Assembly (NCBI GenBank): GCA_902760755.1
Contig: CACWHK010000001.1
Span: 1-64,000, forward strand
Reading direction: 5' to 3'
Length of the DNA stretch: 64,000 nucleotides
Origin: an uncultured Lachnospiraceae bacterium
GTDB lineage: Bacteria > Bacillota > Clostridia > Lachnospirales > Lachnospiraceae
Under the pieces are notes generated by a model. The model was not told where the DNA came from. It saw only the letters and a list, made by a program, of their open reading frames with translations, and ran no database searches. Position numbers and translations under genes: made by a program. This document shows, one piece after another, positions 26,274 to 36,020 of this stretch (position 1 is its first letter; each line of letters begins with the position of its first letter).

Positions 26274-26291
26274 TACACATGGGAGTTTAGT

Positions 26292-27521
26292 ATGAAACCA
26301 GGCGATATCAGCGAGATCAGACATTTATATCAGCTTGACCCGGAGCGGTGCAATATCCACCGGATCAGCGGCTGCTTTGTAAACGGAGAGAAGACGAAGG
26401 TGGCATGCTTCACCGAGAACTTCCTGACCCTTCCCGAGGAGGAGCGTTTCAAGTATCTGGAGCTCTTTCGGAAATGTCTTTCCGGAACCAGGGATAAGAA
26501 CCTGCTGTTGCTCCGGCCAAGACAGGTGCATAGAGATGACCATTCCGGGGACATGATGGGAGAGGAGTGTAAGCTTCTGCAGGCCCTGGTGGAAACGGAC
26601 CTGAAGGATGATGCAACCCTGCAGGAGTTTTTTGATGCCGTGATCCGGCATTTTAATTACGTGGATAATTATCTGATCCTGCTGGCTCGACAGAACTATG
26701 ATGTGCCGGGCAAGACCACGGACGGACTGGAGCTGGAGGATGCCTCGGAGGAGGTTTATGCCCATGTGCTCTGTGCCATCTGCCCCGTGAAGCCCACGAA
26801 GCCGGGCCTTGGATATGTGCCGGAGGAGAATGCCTTCCACAATCTGGCCCTGGGGCAGATCGTGGATCTTCCCATGAATGGCTTCCTGTACCCGGCCTTT
26901 ATCGAGCGTTCCACGGATCCGGACTATGTCCTTTATTATACAAAGGATACTGTGGATATCCGCCCGGCCTTCGCGGATGCGGTGCTGGGAAGTGCTGCAC
27001 CTCTTGCGGCTGCAGGACAGAAGGAAAGCTTCTCCGCCCTGCTTTCTGATACCCTGGGGGAAGAGAGTAATCTGGAAACCGTGCTGCAGATCCATGAGAG
27101 CCTGCAGACTCTGGTGAAGGAGAAGAAGGAAGAGCAGGAAAGCCCGGTGCTGGGGAAGGAAGAGGTCCGCGGAATCCTTCGGGACTGCGGGGTCGGCGAA
27201 GAGCGCCTGCAAAGCTTTGATGACCGGTTTGACCTGGTGTTCACGGCTCCGGTTCAGGAAGAAAAGGAAGAGAACAAAGAATCGGAGGATGATTCGGCCA
27301 TTTCCAGATATCCTGAGGAGGTCCCCGTGGAGGAACGGATCTTTGTGGCCTCGAACCTTGTGCCCCAAAGAACCCTGGAGGTGAAGAATGCGGACTTTAC
27401 GATCCGGATCCATACGGACCGGACCGAGCTTCTGGAGACACGGACCATTGACGGGAAGAAATGTCTTGTGATCGAGCTGGAGGACGGTGTGTCCGTGAAC
27501 GGAATCCCGATCCGGAATTAG
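26292..27521 (+). CDS. DUF4317-family protein
   Basis: A 409-residue soluble protein. Features recalled for DUF4317, a family largely confined to Lachnospiraceae relatives, include the opening DISEIRHLYQLDPERCNIHRISGCFVNGEK, LLLARQNYDVPGKTTDG, EVYAHVLCAICPVKPTKPGL and GFLYPAFIERSTD. Function is unknown. An acidic, Lys/Glu-rich insert lies around residues 275-350. A weak GGGAG site precedes the ATG. It sits in an apparent three-gene unit (25476, 26292, 27538) of unknown function. Confidence 0.72.
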   Translation: MKPGDISEIRHLYQLDPERCNIHRISGCFVNGEKTKVACFTENFLTLPEEERFKYLELFRKCLSGTRDKNLLLLRPRQVHRDDHSGDMMGEECKLLQALVETDLKDDATLQEFFDAVIRHFNYVDNYLILLARQNYDVPGKTTDGLELEDASEEVYAHVLCAICPVKPTKPGLGYVPEENAFHNLALGQIVDLPMNGFLYPAFIERSTDPDYVLYYTKDTVDIRPAFADAVLGSAAPLAAAGQKESFSALLSDTLGEESNLETVLQIHESLQTLVKEKKEEQESPVLGKEEVRGILRDCGVGEERLQSFDDRFDLVFTAPVQEEKEENKESEDDSAISRYPEEVPVEERIFVASNLVPQRTLEVKNADFTIRIHTDRTELLETRTIDGKKCLVIELEDGVSVNGIPIRN

Positions 27522-27537
27522 TTGATTTAGGAGTGAA

Positions 27538-28704
27538 GTGAAGGTGCAGTACAGTTTCAGTAAACTGCTAAGAAAAAACCTTTTATATTTGGCCTTTCCG
27601 GTGGTCCTTGTTCTCTCGGTCCTTCTGCTGCTTTTGCAGCAGGTGGCGCGTCTTGAGACGTTTCAGACGGGAACCATGGAGGATACAGCCGAGGTGAAGG
27701 AGTTCTTTAACTCCGGGCAGAGAAATGTATCCGTGATCCTTCCGGGCCTGAAGAGCACAGGCTTCTCCCAGATGGAGAATGATAAGGAGCGGGCGGAGTA
27801 TTTCTACCGGATGGAAGGGAAAGAGATGCAGCTCGTGCTTCTGAAGAAGTCCACGGCGAATGAGTACCGGAGAGGAGAGCTGGAGAAACGCCCGATCCAT
27901 GTACGGATCGTAAAGGATGAGGTGGCGGCACGGCACATCGAGCGGGAATATGCCAACACCCTGGGGATCTCCGGGGAGTCCATGGATGGCATCTGTTCCG
28001 TCTATATCTTTGACGAGACAGAGTATCCTCTGATGCGGATCCGGATTCTTCGCATTTCGTCCATCTCCATCGCGATCCTGTTGGCCCTGCTGATGATCTA
28101 TGTGATCCTGGCAACGGCATTTCCGGCCCTGAACCACGAGGCAAGAGTCCTGAAGCGCTACGGAAATGTGGGCCGGATCGTCCGGCGGCTGGACCGGGAG
28201 ATGGAAAAGAAACTGAAGTTCCATCAGGACAATGTAACCGTGACGGAAAACTACCTCATCGTATCCTATATCTCGCATATTGATGTGGTTCAGATCGATG
28301 ACATCAAGTATCTTTCCAAGCATGTGGAGAAGCGGAAGCGGGGACTGGGACGCCCGATCCATGTTTACCGGCTGACGGCTTCGAATGCGGATGATCTATA
28401 CTTCGAGGCAGACTTCTTCGATGAAGAGACCGTAAATGATGTGATCTACTTCATGCGGGGCGAACCGCTGCTGGAATATGAGGAATATGTCCAAAAGGAG
28501 CGGGAGGAAGAAGAAAACGAGATGGCGGAGAAGCTCCGGGAGCAGGAGCCGGAGGCGGTTCCGGCGGCTGAGGCAGAGGAACTGAACGAGCTGTTCGAGG
28601 AAGAGCAAGAGGAAGAACAAGCAGAAGTCGCAGAGGATAAAACGGAAGAAAACAAAGAGAATAATTCAGAAGAAAATACAGAAGATAACAAAGAAGCAGA
28701 ATAA
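27538..28704 (+). CDS. two-helix membrane protein with acidic tail, unknown
   Basis: A 388-residue protein. Hydrophobic helices lie at about 15-35 and 170-195, bracketing an extracytoplasmic domain of about 130 residues. The cytoplasmic part (about 200-310) contains a predicted beta-rich region (VTVTENYLIVSYISHIDVVQIDDIKYLSKH), followed by a Glu-rich low-complexity tail. GTG 27538 is 4 nt from TTAGGAG; a GTG at 27544 is an equally possible start. I do not recognise a named family. It ends in a strong terminator. Confidence 0.6.
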   Translation: MKVQYSFSKLLRKNLLYLAFPVVLVLSVLLLLLQQVARLETFQTGTMEDTAEVKEFFNSGQRNVSVILPGLKSTGFSQMENDKERAEYFYRMEGKEMQLVLLKKSTANEYRRGELEKRPIHVRIVKDEVAARHIEREYANTLGISGESMDGICSVYIFDETEYPLMRIRILRISSISIAILLALLMIYVILATAFPALNHEARVLKRYGNVGRIVRRLDREMEKKLKFHQDNVTVTENYLIVSYISHIDVVQIDDIKYLSKHVEKRKRGLGRPIHVYRLTASNADDLYFEADFFDEETVNDVIYFMRGEPLLEYEEYVQKEREEEENEMAEKLREQEPEAVPAAEAEELNELFEEEQEEEQAEVAEDKTEENKENNSEENTEDNKEAE

Positions 28705-28710
28705 CGAAGT

Positions 28711-28745
28711 AAAAAAAGAAGCCGGCAAGTTCCGGCTTCTTCTTC
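28711..28745. terminator. bidirectional terminator
   Basis: AAGAAGCCGG (28716-28725) pairs perfectly with CCGGCTTCTT (28732-28741); A-run before and T-rich after serve both converging genes. Confidence 0.9.
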
Positions 28746-28758
28746 GTATAGGTTCTGA

Positions 28759-29175
28759 TCAGTCGATCTCGATATTCTCAGCAGCAGCTGCGGCATCGGA
28801 AACAGCCTCCTCAGCCTCCTTTGCAACATCTGCAGCGGCATCTGCGACACCGTCCAGAGATACATACTCACGGTCTCCGGTTTCGCCTTCGTCCAGAATG
28901 ATCTCGCTGTCGGCAACTGCCTCGTCCTCGGCTGCGCTCCACTTCTCCTTCACATTCTTCGCTGTCTCGGATACCTTCTTTGCAGCATCCAGAGTGGTGC
29001 TCTTTACCTTAGCGGTAGCCTTCTGAACCTTGGTATCAACATCATACTTCTCATTTGCTTTCTTGTAGGTCTCGGTCTCGCGAATCTCATCCTTGAAAAG
29101 AGAGCATACACCGGCAACTGCAAGTGCTGCCACGCCAAGCTTGAATACACCTCCGACCATCTTTCCAATGCCCAT
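28759..29175 (-). CDS. small membrane-linked helical protein, unknown (YtxH-like layout)
   Basis: A 138-residue protein. One hydrophobic segment (VFKLGVAALAVAGVCSLF, about residues 10-27) is followed by a long Ala/Lys/Glu helix and an acidic Ala-rich end. The layout resembles YtxH-type or apolipoprotein-like stress proteins but no named motif is seen. AGGAGGGG precedes the ATG at 29175, implying good translation. Confidence 0.6.
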   Translation of the reverse strand: MGIGKMVGGVFKLGVAALAVAGVCSLFKDEIRETETYKKANEKYDVDTKVQKATAKVKSTTLDAAKKVSETAKNVKEKWSAAEDEAVADSEIILDEGETGDREYVSLDGVADAAADVAKEAEEAVSDAAAAAENIEID

Positions 29176-29213
29176 GAATAACCCCTCCTGTGTGAAAAAT
29201 ATTTCATATCGAC

Positions 29214-29242
29214 ATTTTAACGCAGGGACAGGAAAAATGCAA
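29214..29242 (-). promoter_or_regulatory. promoter of the small helical protein
   Basis: On the minus strand TTGCAT (29237-29242), 17 bp, TAAAAT (29214-29219). Confidence 0.6.
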
Positions 29243-29359
29243 GAAGTAGTAGAAAATGGACGGCTATTCGGTTATACTTGAATATGGTTCGTGCGTCGAA
29301 GTATAAGACGTGAATAGGGACCGTTTTATGACCATTGAAGGACAAAGGATAAGGGCAAC

Positions 29360-31225
29360 ATGGAACAGAGTAAAAACCTCGGTTTTTTTGAAGAAGAGCA
29401 AAAGAAGGATGAAGCGTCAAGACAGGCGCTGCAGAAGGCCTATGACAGGATCGCGTGGCTGAGGCTGGCGGTATTCCTGGCGGCTGTGATCCTTCTTTAT
29501 TTGGGAATCACGAAACGCCCCGGACAGGAGTTATATCTGATCGGCGGAATCCTGGCGATCGTAGGCTTCCTCGTTCTGATCCGGATCCATGACGGGATCG
29601 AACGAAAGCAGCGGCTTCTGGAGGCCAGAAGAACAGCGGTGGATGCCTATCCGGCACGGTTCGGCACCGAGTGGCGTGACTTCCCGGATGACGGAGGACG
29701 TTACCTGGAGAAGACGGATACGGTGGAACGGGATCTGGATCTTCTCGGCCCTGGGTCTCTTTATCAGATGATCAGTATCTGCCAGTCCTCCTACGGAAAA
29801 TGGAGGCTCGCGGATACACTGAAGGACCCCTACGCCATCATGTCGGAGCGGTCAGAGCGTCAGGCGGCGATCCGGGAGCTGGCGGATAACCCGAAGTTCC
29901 TTCTGGATTATGAATCTGCGGTGCGTCAGGCCTTTGTTGACAACCGAAGACATCCGACAAGAGATGATGATACAAGAAAGCCCGGAAACACCTACAAGCC
30001 GGGAAAGATCAGATTTGCAGGATGGATGGGACTGCTGATGATCCTGGTTCCGGCTGCGAACCTGGCGGTGGTGATCGCCATTCTGACCGGTATGATCCAG
30101 CCGGCATGGATCCTGGTTTCCTTCCTTGTGGGATACATGATCACTGCAGGCTGCAGGGGACGGGTGGAGGCCCAGACCCGAGGCATCTTTACTTCTGAAA
30201 TGACCAGCGGACAGGTCTATCCGATCTTCCGGACCATCAAGGATGCGGAGTTTCAGTCAGAGAAGCTGACGAAGATCCGGAACCGCGTGGTGGGAACCGA
30301 CGGTATGATGGCAGCCCAGAAGCGTCTGTCCCGGCTGGCGGATCTTAAGAATCTTGACTATAACCCGGTAGTGGGAATGCTTCTGACCGGCTTTGTGGGC
30401 TGGGATTTCATTCTGGCCTTCCTGGCGGCACGCTGGGACAGAGAGTGCGGTGAGGCATTTGCGGGAAGCTTTGATATCATTGCGGAGTTAGAGGAGCTGG
30501 GCAGCTTTGCAGTTCTTTCCGTGGTTCGTCCCACGGTGACGCCGGAGCTTACCATGACACCGGAGGAGGCCAAGAAAAATCGGGGAATCAGGGAGAACGG
30601 TCTGCATTTCCGTGAGCTGGCACATCCGCTGCTGGATCCGGAGAAGGTAATCTCCAATGATGGGGATATGAGCTCTCCGCTGACCATTATCACGGGCTCG
30701 AACATGTCCGGAAAGACCACCTTCCTTCGTACGGTTGCTATCAATCTGGTGCTTTCCTACGTGGGGGCAGGGGTTGTTGCAAAGGAGTTTTCCTCCGGCT
30801 TCCGGAGACTCTTTACCTCCATGCGGGTACAGGATGATGTGGCAGGCGGAATCTCCACCTTCTATGCAGAGATCCTCCGGATCAAGGAGATGGCGGAGTA
30901 TATCCGTCAGGATACGGCAGAACCCGCCCTTTGTCTTATCGATGAGATCTTCAAGGGTACCAACTCCGCGGACCGGATCGTGGGTGCGGAGGAGGCTCTG
31001 AAGAAGCTGTCCCGGGACGGAAGCATGGTCATCGTTTCCACCCATGACTTTGAACTCTGCAGTCTGCAGCAGGCGGACGGGACTCCGGCGGAGAACCGGC
31101 ATTTTGAGGAATCCTACGAGGATGACAAGCTGGTATTCGATTACAAGATGAAGGATGGCCCGTGTACCACCAGAAATGCCAGGGCACTGCTTCAGATGGC
31201 CGGACTTATGGATGTTTCCGAGTAG
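29360..31225 (+). CDS. membrane-anchored MutS-family ATPase
   Basis: A 621-residue protein whose C-terminal third is a MutS domain V ATPase: Walker A GSNMSGKTT near residue 445, then DDVAGGISTFYAEILRIKEM (signature region), Walker B LCLIDEIFKGTNS and STHDFEL. The N-terminus differs from MutS: two hydrophobic segments near 33-75 and two near 210-255 imply membrane insertion, and the mismatch-recognition domain I with its Phe-x-Glu motif is missing. Function is unknown; a role in mismatch repair is unlikely. The start ATG 29360 follows a weak AAGGATAAGGG. Confidence 0.82.
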   Translation: MEQSKNLGFFEEEQKKDEASRQALQKAYDRIAWLRLAVFLAAVILLYLGITKRPGQELYLIGGILAIVGFLVLIRIHDGIERKQRLLEARRTAVDAYPARFGTEWRDFPDDGGRYLEKTDTVERDLDLLGPGSLYQMISICQSSYGKWRLADTLKDPYAIMSERSERQAAIRELADNPKFLLDYESAVRQAFVDNRRHPTRDDDTRKPGNTYKPGKIRFAGWMGLLMILVPAANLAVVIAILTGMIQPAWILVSFLVGYMITAGCRGRVEAQTRGIFTSEMTSGQVYPIFRTIKDAEFQSEKLTKIRNRVVGTDGMMAAQKRLSRLADLKNLDYNPVVGMLLTGFVGWDFILAFLAARWDRECGEAFAGSFDIIAELEELGSFAVLSVVRPTVTPELTMTPEEAKKNRGIRENGLHFRELAHPLLDPEKVISNDGDMSSPLTIITGSNMSGKTTFLRTVAINLVLSYVGAGVVAKEFSSGFRRLFTSMRVQDDVAGGISTFYAEILRIKEMAEYIRQDTAEPALCLIDEIFKGTNSADRIVGAEEALKKLSRDGSMVIVSTHDFELCSLQQADGTPAENRHFEESYEDDKLVFDYKMKDGPCTTRNARALLQMAGLMDVSE

Positions 31226-31273
31226 ATTGTGAAAAGTGCATGAAAAATATTATTCAATTTCGACAAAATGACG

Positions 31274-31302
31274 TTGACGTAAGAAGTAAAAAAAGGTAAA
31301 AT
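31274..31302 (+). promoter_or_regulatory. promoter of the 695-residue orphan gene
   Basis: TTGACG (31274-31279), 17 bp, TAAAAT (31297-31302). Confidence 0.7.
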
Positions 31303-31386
31303 GTCTATTAGGATTGCGGGATTATGCGCATGTATTGTGTGTAGTTACCAATCACGTTATTTATGGAGAAATGAGGAGGAGGAGAC

Positions 31387-33474
31387 ATGGCATTACCGGC
31401 AAATATCACAGCAGGGAGCGACAACAATGTCTTATCGATCGCTGCTTCCAACAATAAGGGGCTGCTTATCCGTTTCCTGAACGAACAGGTTGAGGATGGA
31501 TTTTATGCGCTGGTTATTGACTATCTGAAGGACACCAATTTCGATCTGAAGACCATGACGGTGGATGAGGATGTTCGTTCTCAGTGCGCTAAGCTGTATG
31601 AGCTGGGCGAATTCGTGGACGAGAACATCAAGCAGCCGGAGCGGTTTGAGATCGATGAGTGGATCGAGCCGTTATTCAGCTTTGTATATGGAGATATCGA
31701 TCCTTCCGATATCGATGCTCCGATCAATACAACCGGTATCTACCGTTACAGCATCTGGCTGATCTATCTGTATCAGAGAGAGAAGTTCGGAGAGGCTATG
31801 CGGCTGATCGGTGAGCGTATCGCACCGCTTCTGATCAATGTCAGCTATCAGATTCTTGAGGATGATGATCGTCCGAAGAACTTTGATAAGGCTTTGATGG
31901 GATATCTGGATCTGATCCATGTTGTTATGGAGATGGGTCTTCCGACCTCCATGGCTAATTCGGATGCTTATCTTTCCAATCTGGAAGTTCTGTTCGATTA
32001 TGTAGTTGAGGATCCCCATGTCGGTATCGATTATAAGACCCAGCTCAGTATCGGACTGTTCAATACATTTATTGCCAACAAGGATTACAACAAGGCATTT
32101 GAGTTCTACGGACTGAATGCAGAGTATATCCCCATTGACAACATGGCAGTATATGAGAGCTTCAAGGAGCTGATCCGCAACGTCAACACGACACAGGATA
32201 CCAGCGTTCTTTCCAGAAATGTTCTGACAGCCATCTCCAAGCAGGAGATCTACAATAAGCGTATTGATACCCTGATCTCTGAGGTTTCCGCATTCGTTAA
32301 GAAGGTTTATCTCTATATCGAGAATGAGCCGGATATGAAGAAGAACCTGCAGACCCTGGGTGCCGGCGCACAGCTGACGGGTAAGACCAATATCTTTGAA
32401 GGCCTCTATGAGTACAACCTGGTATTCTATGAGTGCGGTATCAAGGAGCTGGTTAACTCCGACGTGACCGGACGTTCCTGGGAGGAGAAGTATGAGATCC
32501 TTGAGAAGCTGTATACAACACTGAACGTTGTATTTGACGGCTACAATGTATACGAGCTTTCCAACAAGATCGAGCATCAGTATGTTGAGATCACCTGGAT
32601 CAATGACTATGTAAATGCAAATCCGTCCCTGCTGAAGATGTTCTTCAGTGTTAAGGAGAAGATCAAGGCATTTAAGGTTCGTAAGAATGCGATCCTTGAG
32701 AAGTCCAAGACCAACTACGAGATCAAGCAGATGATCGATGATCGTCAGAAGACCCTTGTATTCATGGCTGCAGAAGACATGATCATCAACGGTCTGAACG
32801 GCGGAAGAGTTGCGATCATCAACAGCGATTACGATCCGAAGAAGGCTGAGAAGTATCTTACGAAGGATTACGCAGAGGTTGTGGTTCCTGCCAAGTACAA
32901 GAAGGCGGAGATCCCGCAGTCCGGCGGAAAGCTCTTCGGACGTGCTTCCACACCTGCCATGGATCCGGATCTTCGCAAGCTGCTGGATGATTCCAAGATC
33001 GAGGAAATGCTGTACAAGTCAGAATGGCTGTGGTATCAGTTTGAGTCCAAGGGACAGGAGTCCCAGACGCAGCAGGAAGCTACCTACAGCGTTGTCTGCC
33101 TGGTAAAGGCAGTCGAGAAGCTGCTTGACAAGAAGGGTGGCGGATCCGTAAAGCCGGAGACAACTCCGAACAAGAAGGTCATCATCACCAAGACCGGTAA
33201 GGTTATCGAGCTTTCGGATGAGGGAAGCCAGACTTCCTCCGAGCGCAGCACGGCAACACCGAATGTGGTTGACAATATCAATAACATTCAGAATTCTCTG
33301 AAGGATAAGTCGGAAGAAAATGTTGAGTATGTAAAGTCTTACATCAATGACTGGCTGGATTCCGTCATGAAGTGTAAGTTTGATCTTGACACAATGCTTT
33401 CACTGTTTGAAGCAGAGGAATTAAGAACCAAGAGCTTCCAGGTACTGAAGAAGCTCAGAGCGGACATCCTGTAA
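31387..33474 (+). CDS. large soluble protein of unknown function
   Basis: A 695-residue protein I cannot assign. It has no signal peptide or membrane segment. The first 480 residues look all-helical, with repeat-like spacing (for example YLDLIHVVMEMGL, YNKAFEFYGLNAEY, YEILEKLYTTLNVVFDGYNVYEL). Residues about 485-600 are mixed, then a Thr/Ser-rich linker (about 600-640) and a final helical segment follow. A near-consensus promoter and the GAGGAGGAGGAGA ribosome site suggest high expression. It is alone between the MutS-like gene and a strong terminator. Confidence 0.65.
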   Translation: MALPANITAGSDNNVLSIAASNNKGLLIRFLNEQVEDGFYALVIDYLKDTNFDLKTMTVDEDVRSQCAKLYELGEFVDENIKQPERFEIDEWIEPLFSFVYGDIDPSDIDAPINTTGIYRYSIWLIYLYQREKFGEAMRLIGERIAPLLINVSYQILEDDDRPKNFDKALMGYLDLIHVVMEMGLPTSMANSDAYLSNLEVLFDYVVEDPHVGIDYKTQLSIGLFNTFIANKDYNKAFEFYGLNAEYIPIDNMAVYESFKELIRNVNTTQDTSVLSRNVLTAISKQEIYNKRIDTLISEVSAFVKKVYLYIENEPDMKKNLQTLGAGAQLTGKTNIFEGLYEYNLVFYECGIKELVNSDVTGRSWEEKYEILEKLYTTLNVVFDGYNVYELSNKIEHQYVEITWINDYVNANPSLLKMFFSVKEKIKAFKVRKNAILEKSKTNYEIKQMIDDRQKTLVFMAAEDMIINGLNGGRVAIINSDYDPKKAEKYLTKDYAEVVVPAKYKKAEIPQSGGKLFGRASTPAMDPDLRKLLDDSKIEEMLYKSEWLWYQFESKGQESQTQQEATYSVVCLVKAVEKLLDKKGGGSVKPETTPNKKVIITKTGKVIELSDEGSQTSSERSTATPNVVDNINNIQNSLKDKSEENVEYVKSYINDWLDSVMKCKFDLDTMLSLFEAEELRTKSFQVLKKLRADIL

Positions 33475-33529
33475 ATGTTGTGAGGATGTTCAGTCCTCCT
33501 GTAGCGCCGTGTGTGGTTCTTCGCGGCAG

Positions 33530-33559
33530 AAAAAAGACCGGGTCATCCCGGTCTTTTTT
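33530..33559. terminator. terminator of the orphan gene
   Basis: GACCGGG (33536-33542) pairs with CCCGGTC (33547-33553), loop TCAT, with six A's before and six T's after; works in both directions. Confidence 0.93.
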
Positions 33560-33594
33560 CTATGCCTGTATTGTTCATTGTTCCGTGCTTTCGG

Positions 33595-34119
33595 TCAGCC
33601 CTTCAGCGGGTGCTTTCGAAGATACAGCCAGAGAACCGGCTTTTCCAGGATCCGCTTCAGTTTGATCTGAAGCTTGGTCTCCCCGGCTACGGGCTGTACC
33701 AGGATACTGGTGATACGCGCGTTGTTCGCGCCCCAGATATCGGTCAGCAGCTGATCCCCGACGAAGAGAATACGGCCGCGGCGAAGCTTCATGGCCCTGG
33801 CGGCTTTGATGTACCCGTTGGCCCGGGGCTTGGCAGCCTTGTAGATGTACTTCGGATCCGGGAGACCTTCCTCGTGCAGCTCGGACACGAAGTTTGCAAC
33901 ACGGGGCTCGTCATTGTTGGAGACAAAGCAGATGGAGAAGCCGATCTCGCGAAGCTTCTTCAGAAGGGCGCGGCTTCGGGCATCGGTCATGGCGTCGTGG
34001 GGGACGAGAGTGTTGTCGATGTCGAAGATGAGGCCGCGGTAGCCCTGGCGGTAATAATGGTCGAAGTCGATCGCGTATGTTGAACTGTAGTACTCATTTG
34101 GATATAAAAAACGTCCCAT
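33595..34119 (-). CDS. YqeG-type HAD phosphatase
   Basis: A 174-residue HAD subfamily IIIA enzyme. Motif I is FDIDNTLVPHD, motif II FVSNN, Lys lies in AAKPRANG and motif III is VGDQLLTDIWGAN, all as in YqeG (a phosphatase sometimes annotated as phosphatidylglycerophosphatase GEP4-like). The start is ATG 34119 (MGRFLYPNEYY) with GAGGA 6-7 nt upstream; an extension to 34176 overlaps uvrC. It lies 53 nt downstream of uvrC and is probably co-transcribed. Confidence 0.85.
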   Translation of the reverse strand: MGRFLYPNEYYSSTYAIDFDHYYRQGYRGLIFDIDNTLVPHDAMTDARSRALLKKLREIGFSICFVSNNDEPRVANFVSELHEEGLPDPKYIYKAAKPRANGYIKAARAMKLRRGRILFVGDQLLTDIWGANNARITSILVQPVAGETKLQIKLKRILEKPVLWLYLRKHPLKG

Positions 34120-34172
34120 GGTTTTCCTCACGTGATTTGATTGATTTAGTATAACACAGTTGAGCGGATTAG

Positions 34173-36014
34173 TCACGGCGCTTTGTCCTTCTGTGGATGG
34201 AAGAAATCGTAGACTGATTGGGCAGAACGTTTGTCAAGTTCGGGGAGGGCTGCGATGTCTTCCACGGTAGCCGCCTGCAGTGCCTCCATTGTCTTAAAAT
34301 GAAGGAGGAGTGCACGGCGCCGTTTCTCTCCGATACCCGGTATGTCATCCAGGATGGAGTGCACCTGCCCCTTGCTGCGCAGGAGCTGGTGATAGGTGAT
34401 GGCGAAGCGGTGGGTTTCGTCCTGCAGGGCTGTGATCATGTGCATGGCTTCGCTGCCCTTCGGAAACTCCACCTCCTGATCCTTGTAGTAAAGCCCGCGG
34501 GTACGGTGGTGGTCATCCTTCACCATGCCGCAGACGGGAATCTCCAGTCCCAGACTGTCGAGTACCATTTCCGCAATATGAACCTGCCCCTTGCCACCGT
34601 CCATCATAAGAACGTCCGGAAGAGGCCCCAGCTTTTCGTTGGTGTACCGGCGGGTGAGAACCTCCTTCATGGAGGCGTAGTCATCCGGCCCTTCCACGGT
34701 CCGAAGACGGAACTTGCGGTAGGCATTTCTCCGTGGCTCTCCGTTTTCGAAAACCACCATGGAGGCTACACTGTGATAGCCGGAAATGTTGGAAATATCG
34801 AAGGCCTCCATCCGGGATGCGTTCCGGATCTGCAGAAGATCTGCGATCTCGCGGACTGCTCCGATGGTGCGCTTTTCCTTCTTCTTGATCCGCTCCATAT
34901 CCTGTTCCAGAACCAGACGGGCATTATCCTCCGCCAGGGATAGGAGACCAGCCTTGTCACCGCGCTGGGGCTGCAGAAGAGAGACCTTCTGTCCCTTCTT
35001 CTCAGACAGCCAGGAGAGAAGGATTTCCGTGTCCGGAACCGTGATCCTGGTCAGGATTTCCTTCGGGATATAGGGAGTGCTGTTGTAGTACTGCTTGATG
35101 AATTCTCCGAGTACCTCGTCGTCAGGTTCTGCGGCATCCGCGGACATGTGGTGATTTTCACGGCCGATCAGTTGCCCGTCTCTGACAAAGAAGACGGTGA
35201 TCACGGTGTCCTTTTCGCCCCGGGCATACGCGATAATGTCGCGGTTCTCGGCATTTGTGTCATTCATCCGCTGTTTATCCATGATGTGGTTGATGCTTTC
35301 GATCAGGTCCCGTACCTCGGCAGCCTTCTCGAATTCCATGGCAGCCGCATGCTCCTTCATCTGCTGCTTCAGACGACTCAGCAGCTCGTGGGTGTCTCCC
35401 TTCAGAAAGGCCATGGCCTGCCGGATCTGCTCGTTGTATTCCTCCCGGGATACGAGTCCCTCGCTGCAGGGACCGCTGCACTGACCGATCTGGTAGTAGA
35501 GGCAGGGGCGTTCCTTGCCGATGTCCCGGGGAAGGTTCCGGTTGCAGGTGCGAAGCCGGAAGAGCCGCTGCACCAGCAGGATGATATCATGGACGGCCTT
35601 GCCGTCGGTATACGGGCCGAAGTATTTGGACTTGTCCCGGCGCATGTGATGACTGTAGAGGATCCGGGGATAGGCCTCGTCCACGGTGACGCGGATATAA
35701 GGATACCCCTTGTCGTCGGTCATCAGGGTGTTGTAGCGGGGACGATATTCCTTGATCAGATTGCATTCGAGGACCAGAGCTTCCATCTCGGAGCCGGTTA
35801 CGATGTACTCAAAGTAGGAAATCTGGGAAACCATTTTTGCGATCTTTAAGGAACCGCCGTGTCCGTGTCCCTTGCGGAAATACTGGCGCACGCGGTTGTG
35901 CAGAGACGTGGCTTTGCCCACGTAAAGAATCTCCTCGCTGTCACTGTGCATGAGGTAGACGCCGGGGAGGTTCGGAAGCTTCTTCAGTTCTTCTTCGATG
36001 TCGAATTCTTTCAT
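34173..36014 (-). CDS. uvrC: excinuclease ABC subunit C
   Basis: The 613-residue nuclease makes both incisions in nucleotide excision repair with UvrAB. The N-terminal GIY-YIG nuclease (PGVYLMHS...EEILYVGKA, residues about 18-36) is followed by a Cys-rich stretch (CNRNL, CLYYQIGQCSGPC), a UVR motif near 205-235, the RNase-H-like C-terminal nuclease (EAFDISNISG, VLMMDGGKGQV) and a helix-hairpin-helix end (IPGIGEKRRRALLLHF). Length is typical. UvrA and UvrB are not in the window. Confidence 0.96.
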   Translation of the reverse strand: MKEFDIEEELKKLPNLPGVYLMHSDSEEILYVGKATSLHNRVRQYFRKGHGHGGSLKIAKMVSQISYFEYIVTGSEMEALVLECNLIKEYRPRYNTLMTDDKGYPYIRVTVDEAYPRILYSHHMRRDKSKYFGPYTDGKAVHDIILLVQRLFRLRTCNRNLPRDIGKERPCLYYQIGQCSGPCSEGLVSREEYNEQIRQAMAFLKGDTHELLSRLKQQMKEHAAAMEFEKAAEVRDLIESINHIMDKQRMNDTNAENRDIIAYARGEKDTVITVFFVRDGQLIGRENHHMSADAAEPDDEVLGEFIKQYYNSTPYIPKEILTRITVPDTEILLSWLSEKKGQKVSLLQPQRGDKAGLLSLAEDNARLVLEQDMERIKKKEKRTIGAVREIADLLQIRNASRMEAFDISNISGYHSVASMVVFENGEPRRNAYRKFRLRTVEGPDDYASMKEVLTRRYTNEKLGPLPDVLMMDGGKGQVHIAEMVLDSLGLEIPVCGMVKDDHHRTRGLYYKDQEVEFPKGSEAMHMITALQDETHRFAITYHQLLRSKGQVHSILDDIPGIGEKRRRALLLHFKTMEALQAATVEDIAALPELDKRSAQSVYDFFHPQKDKAP

Positions 36015-36020
36015 GCAATC

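Noticed and set aside
30691-31060. Calling the 29360 gene mutS or mutS2
   Set aside because: Domain I and the clamp are missing and transmembrane segments are present; MutS2 would also have a C-terminal Smr domain, which is absent.
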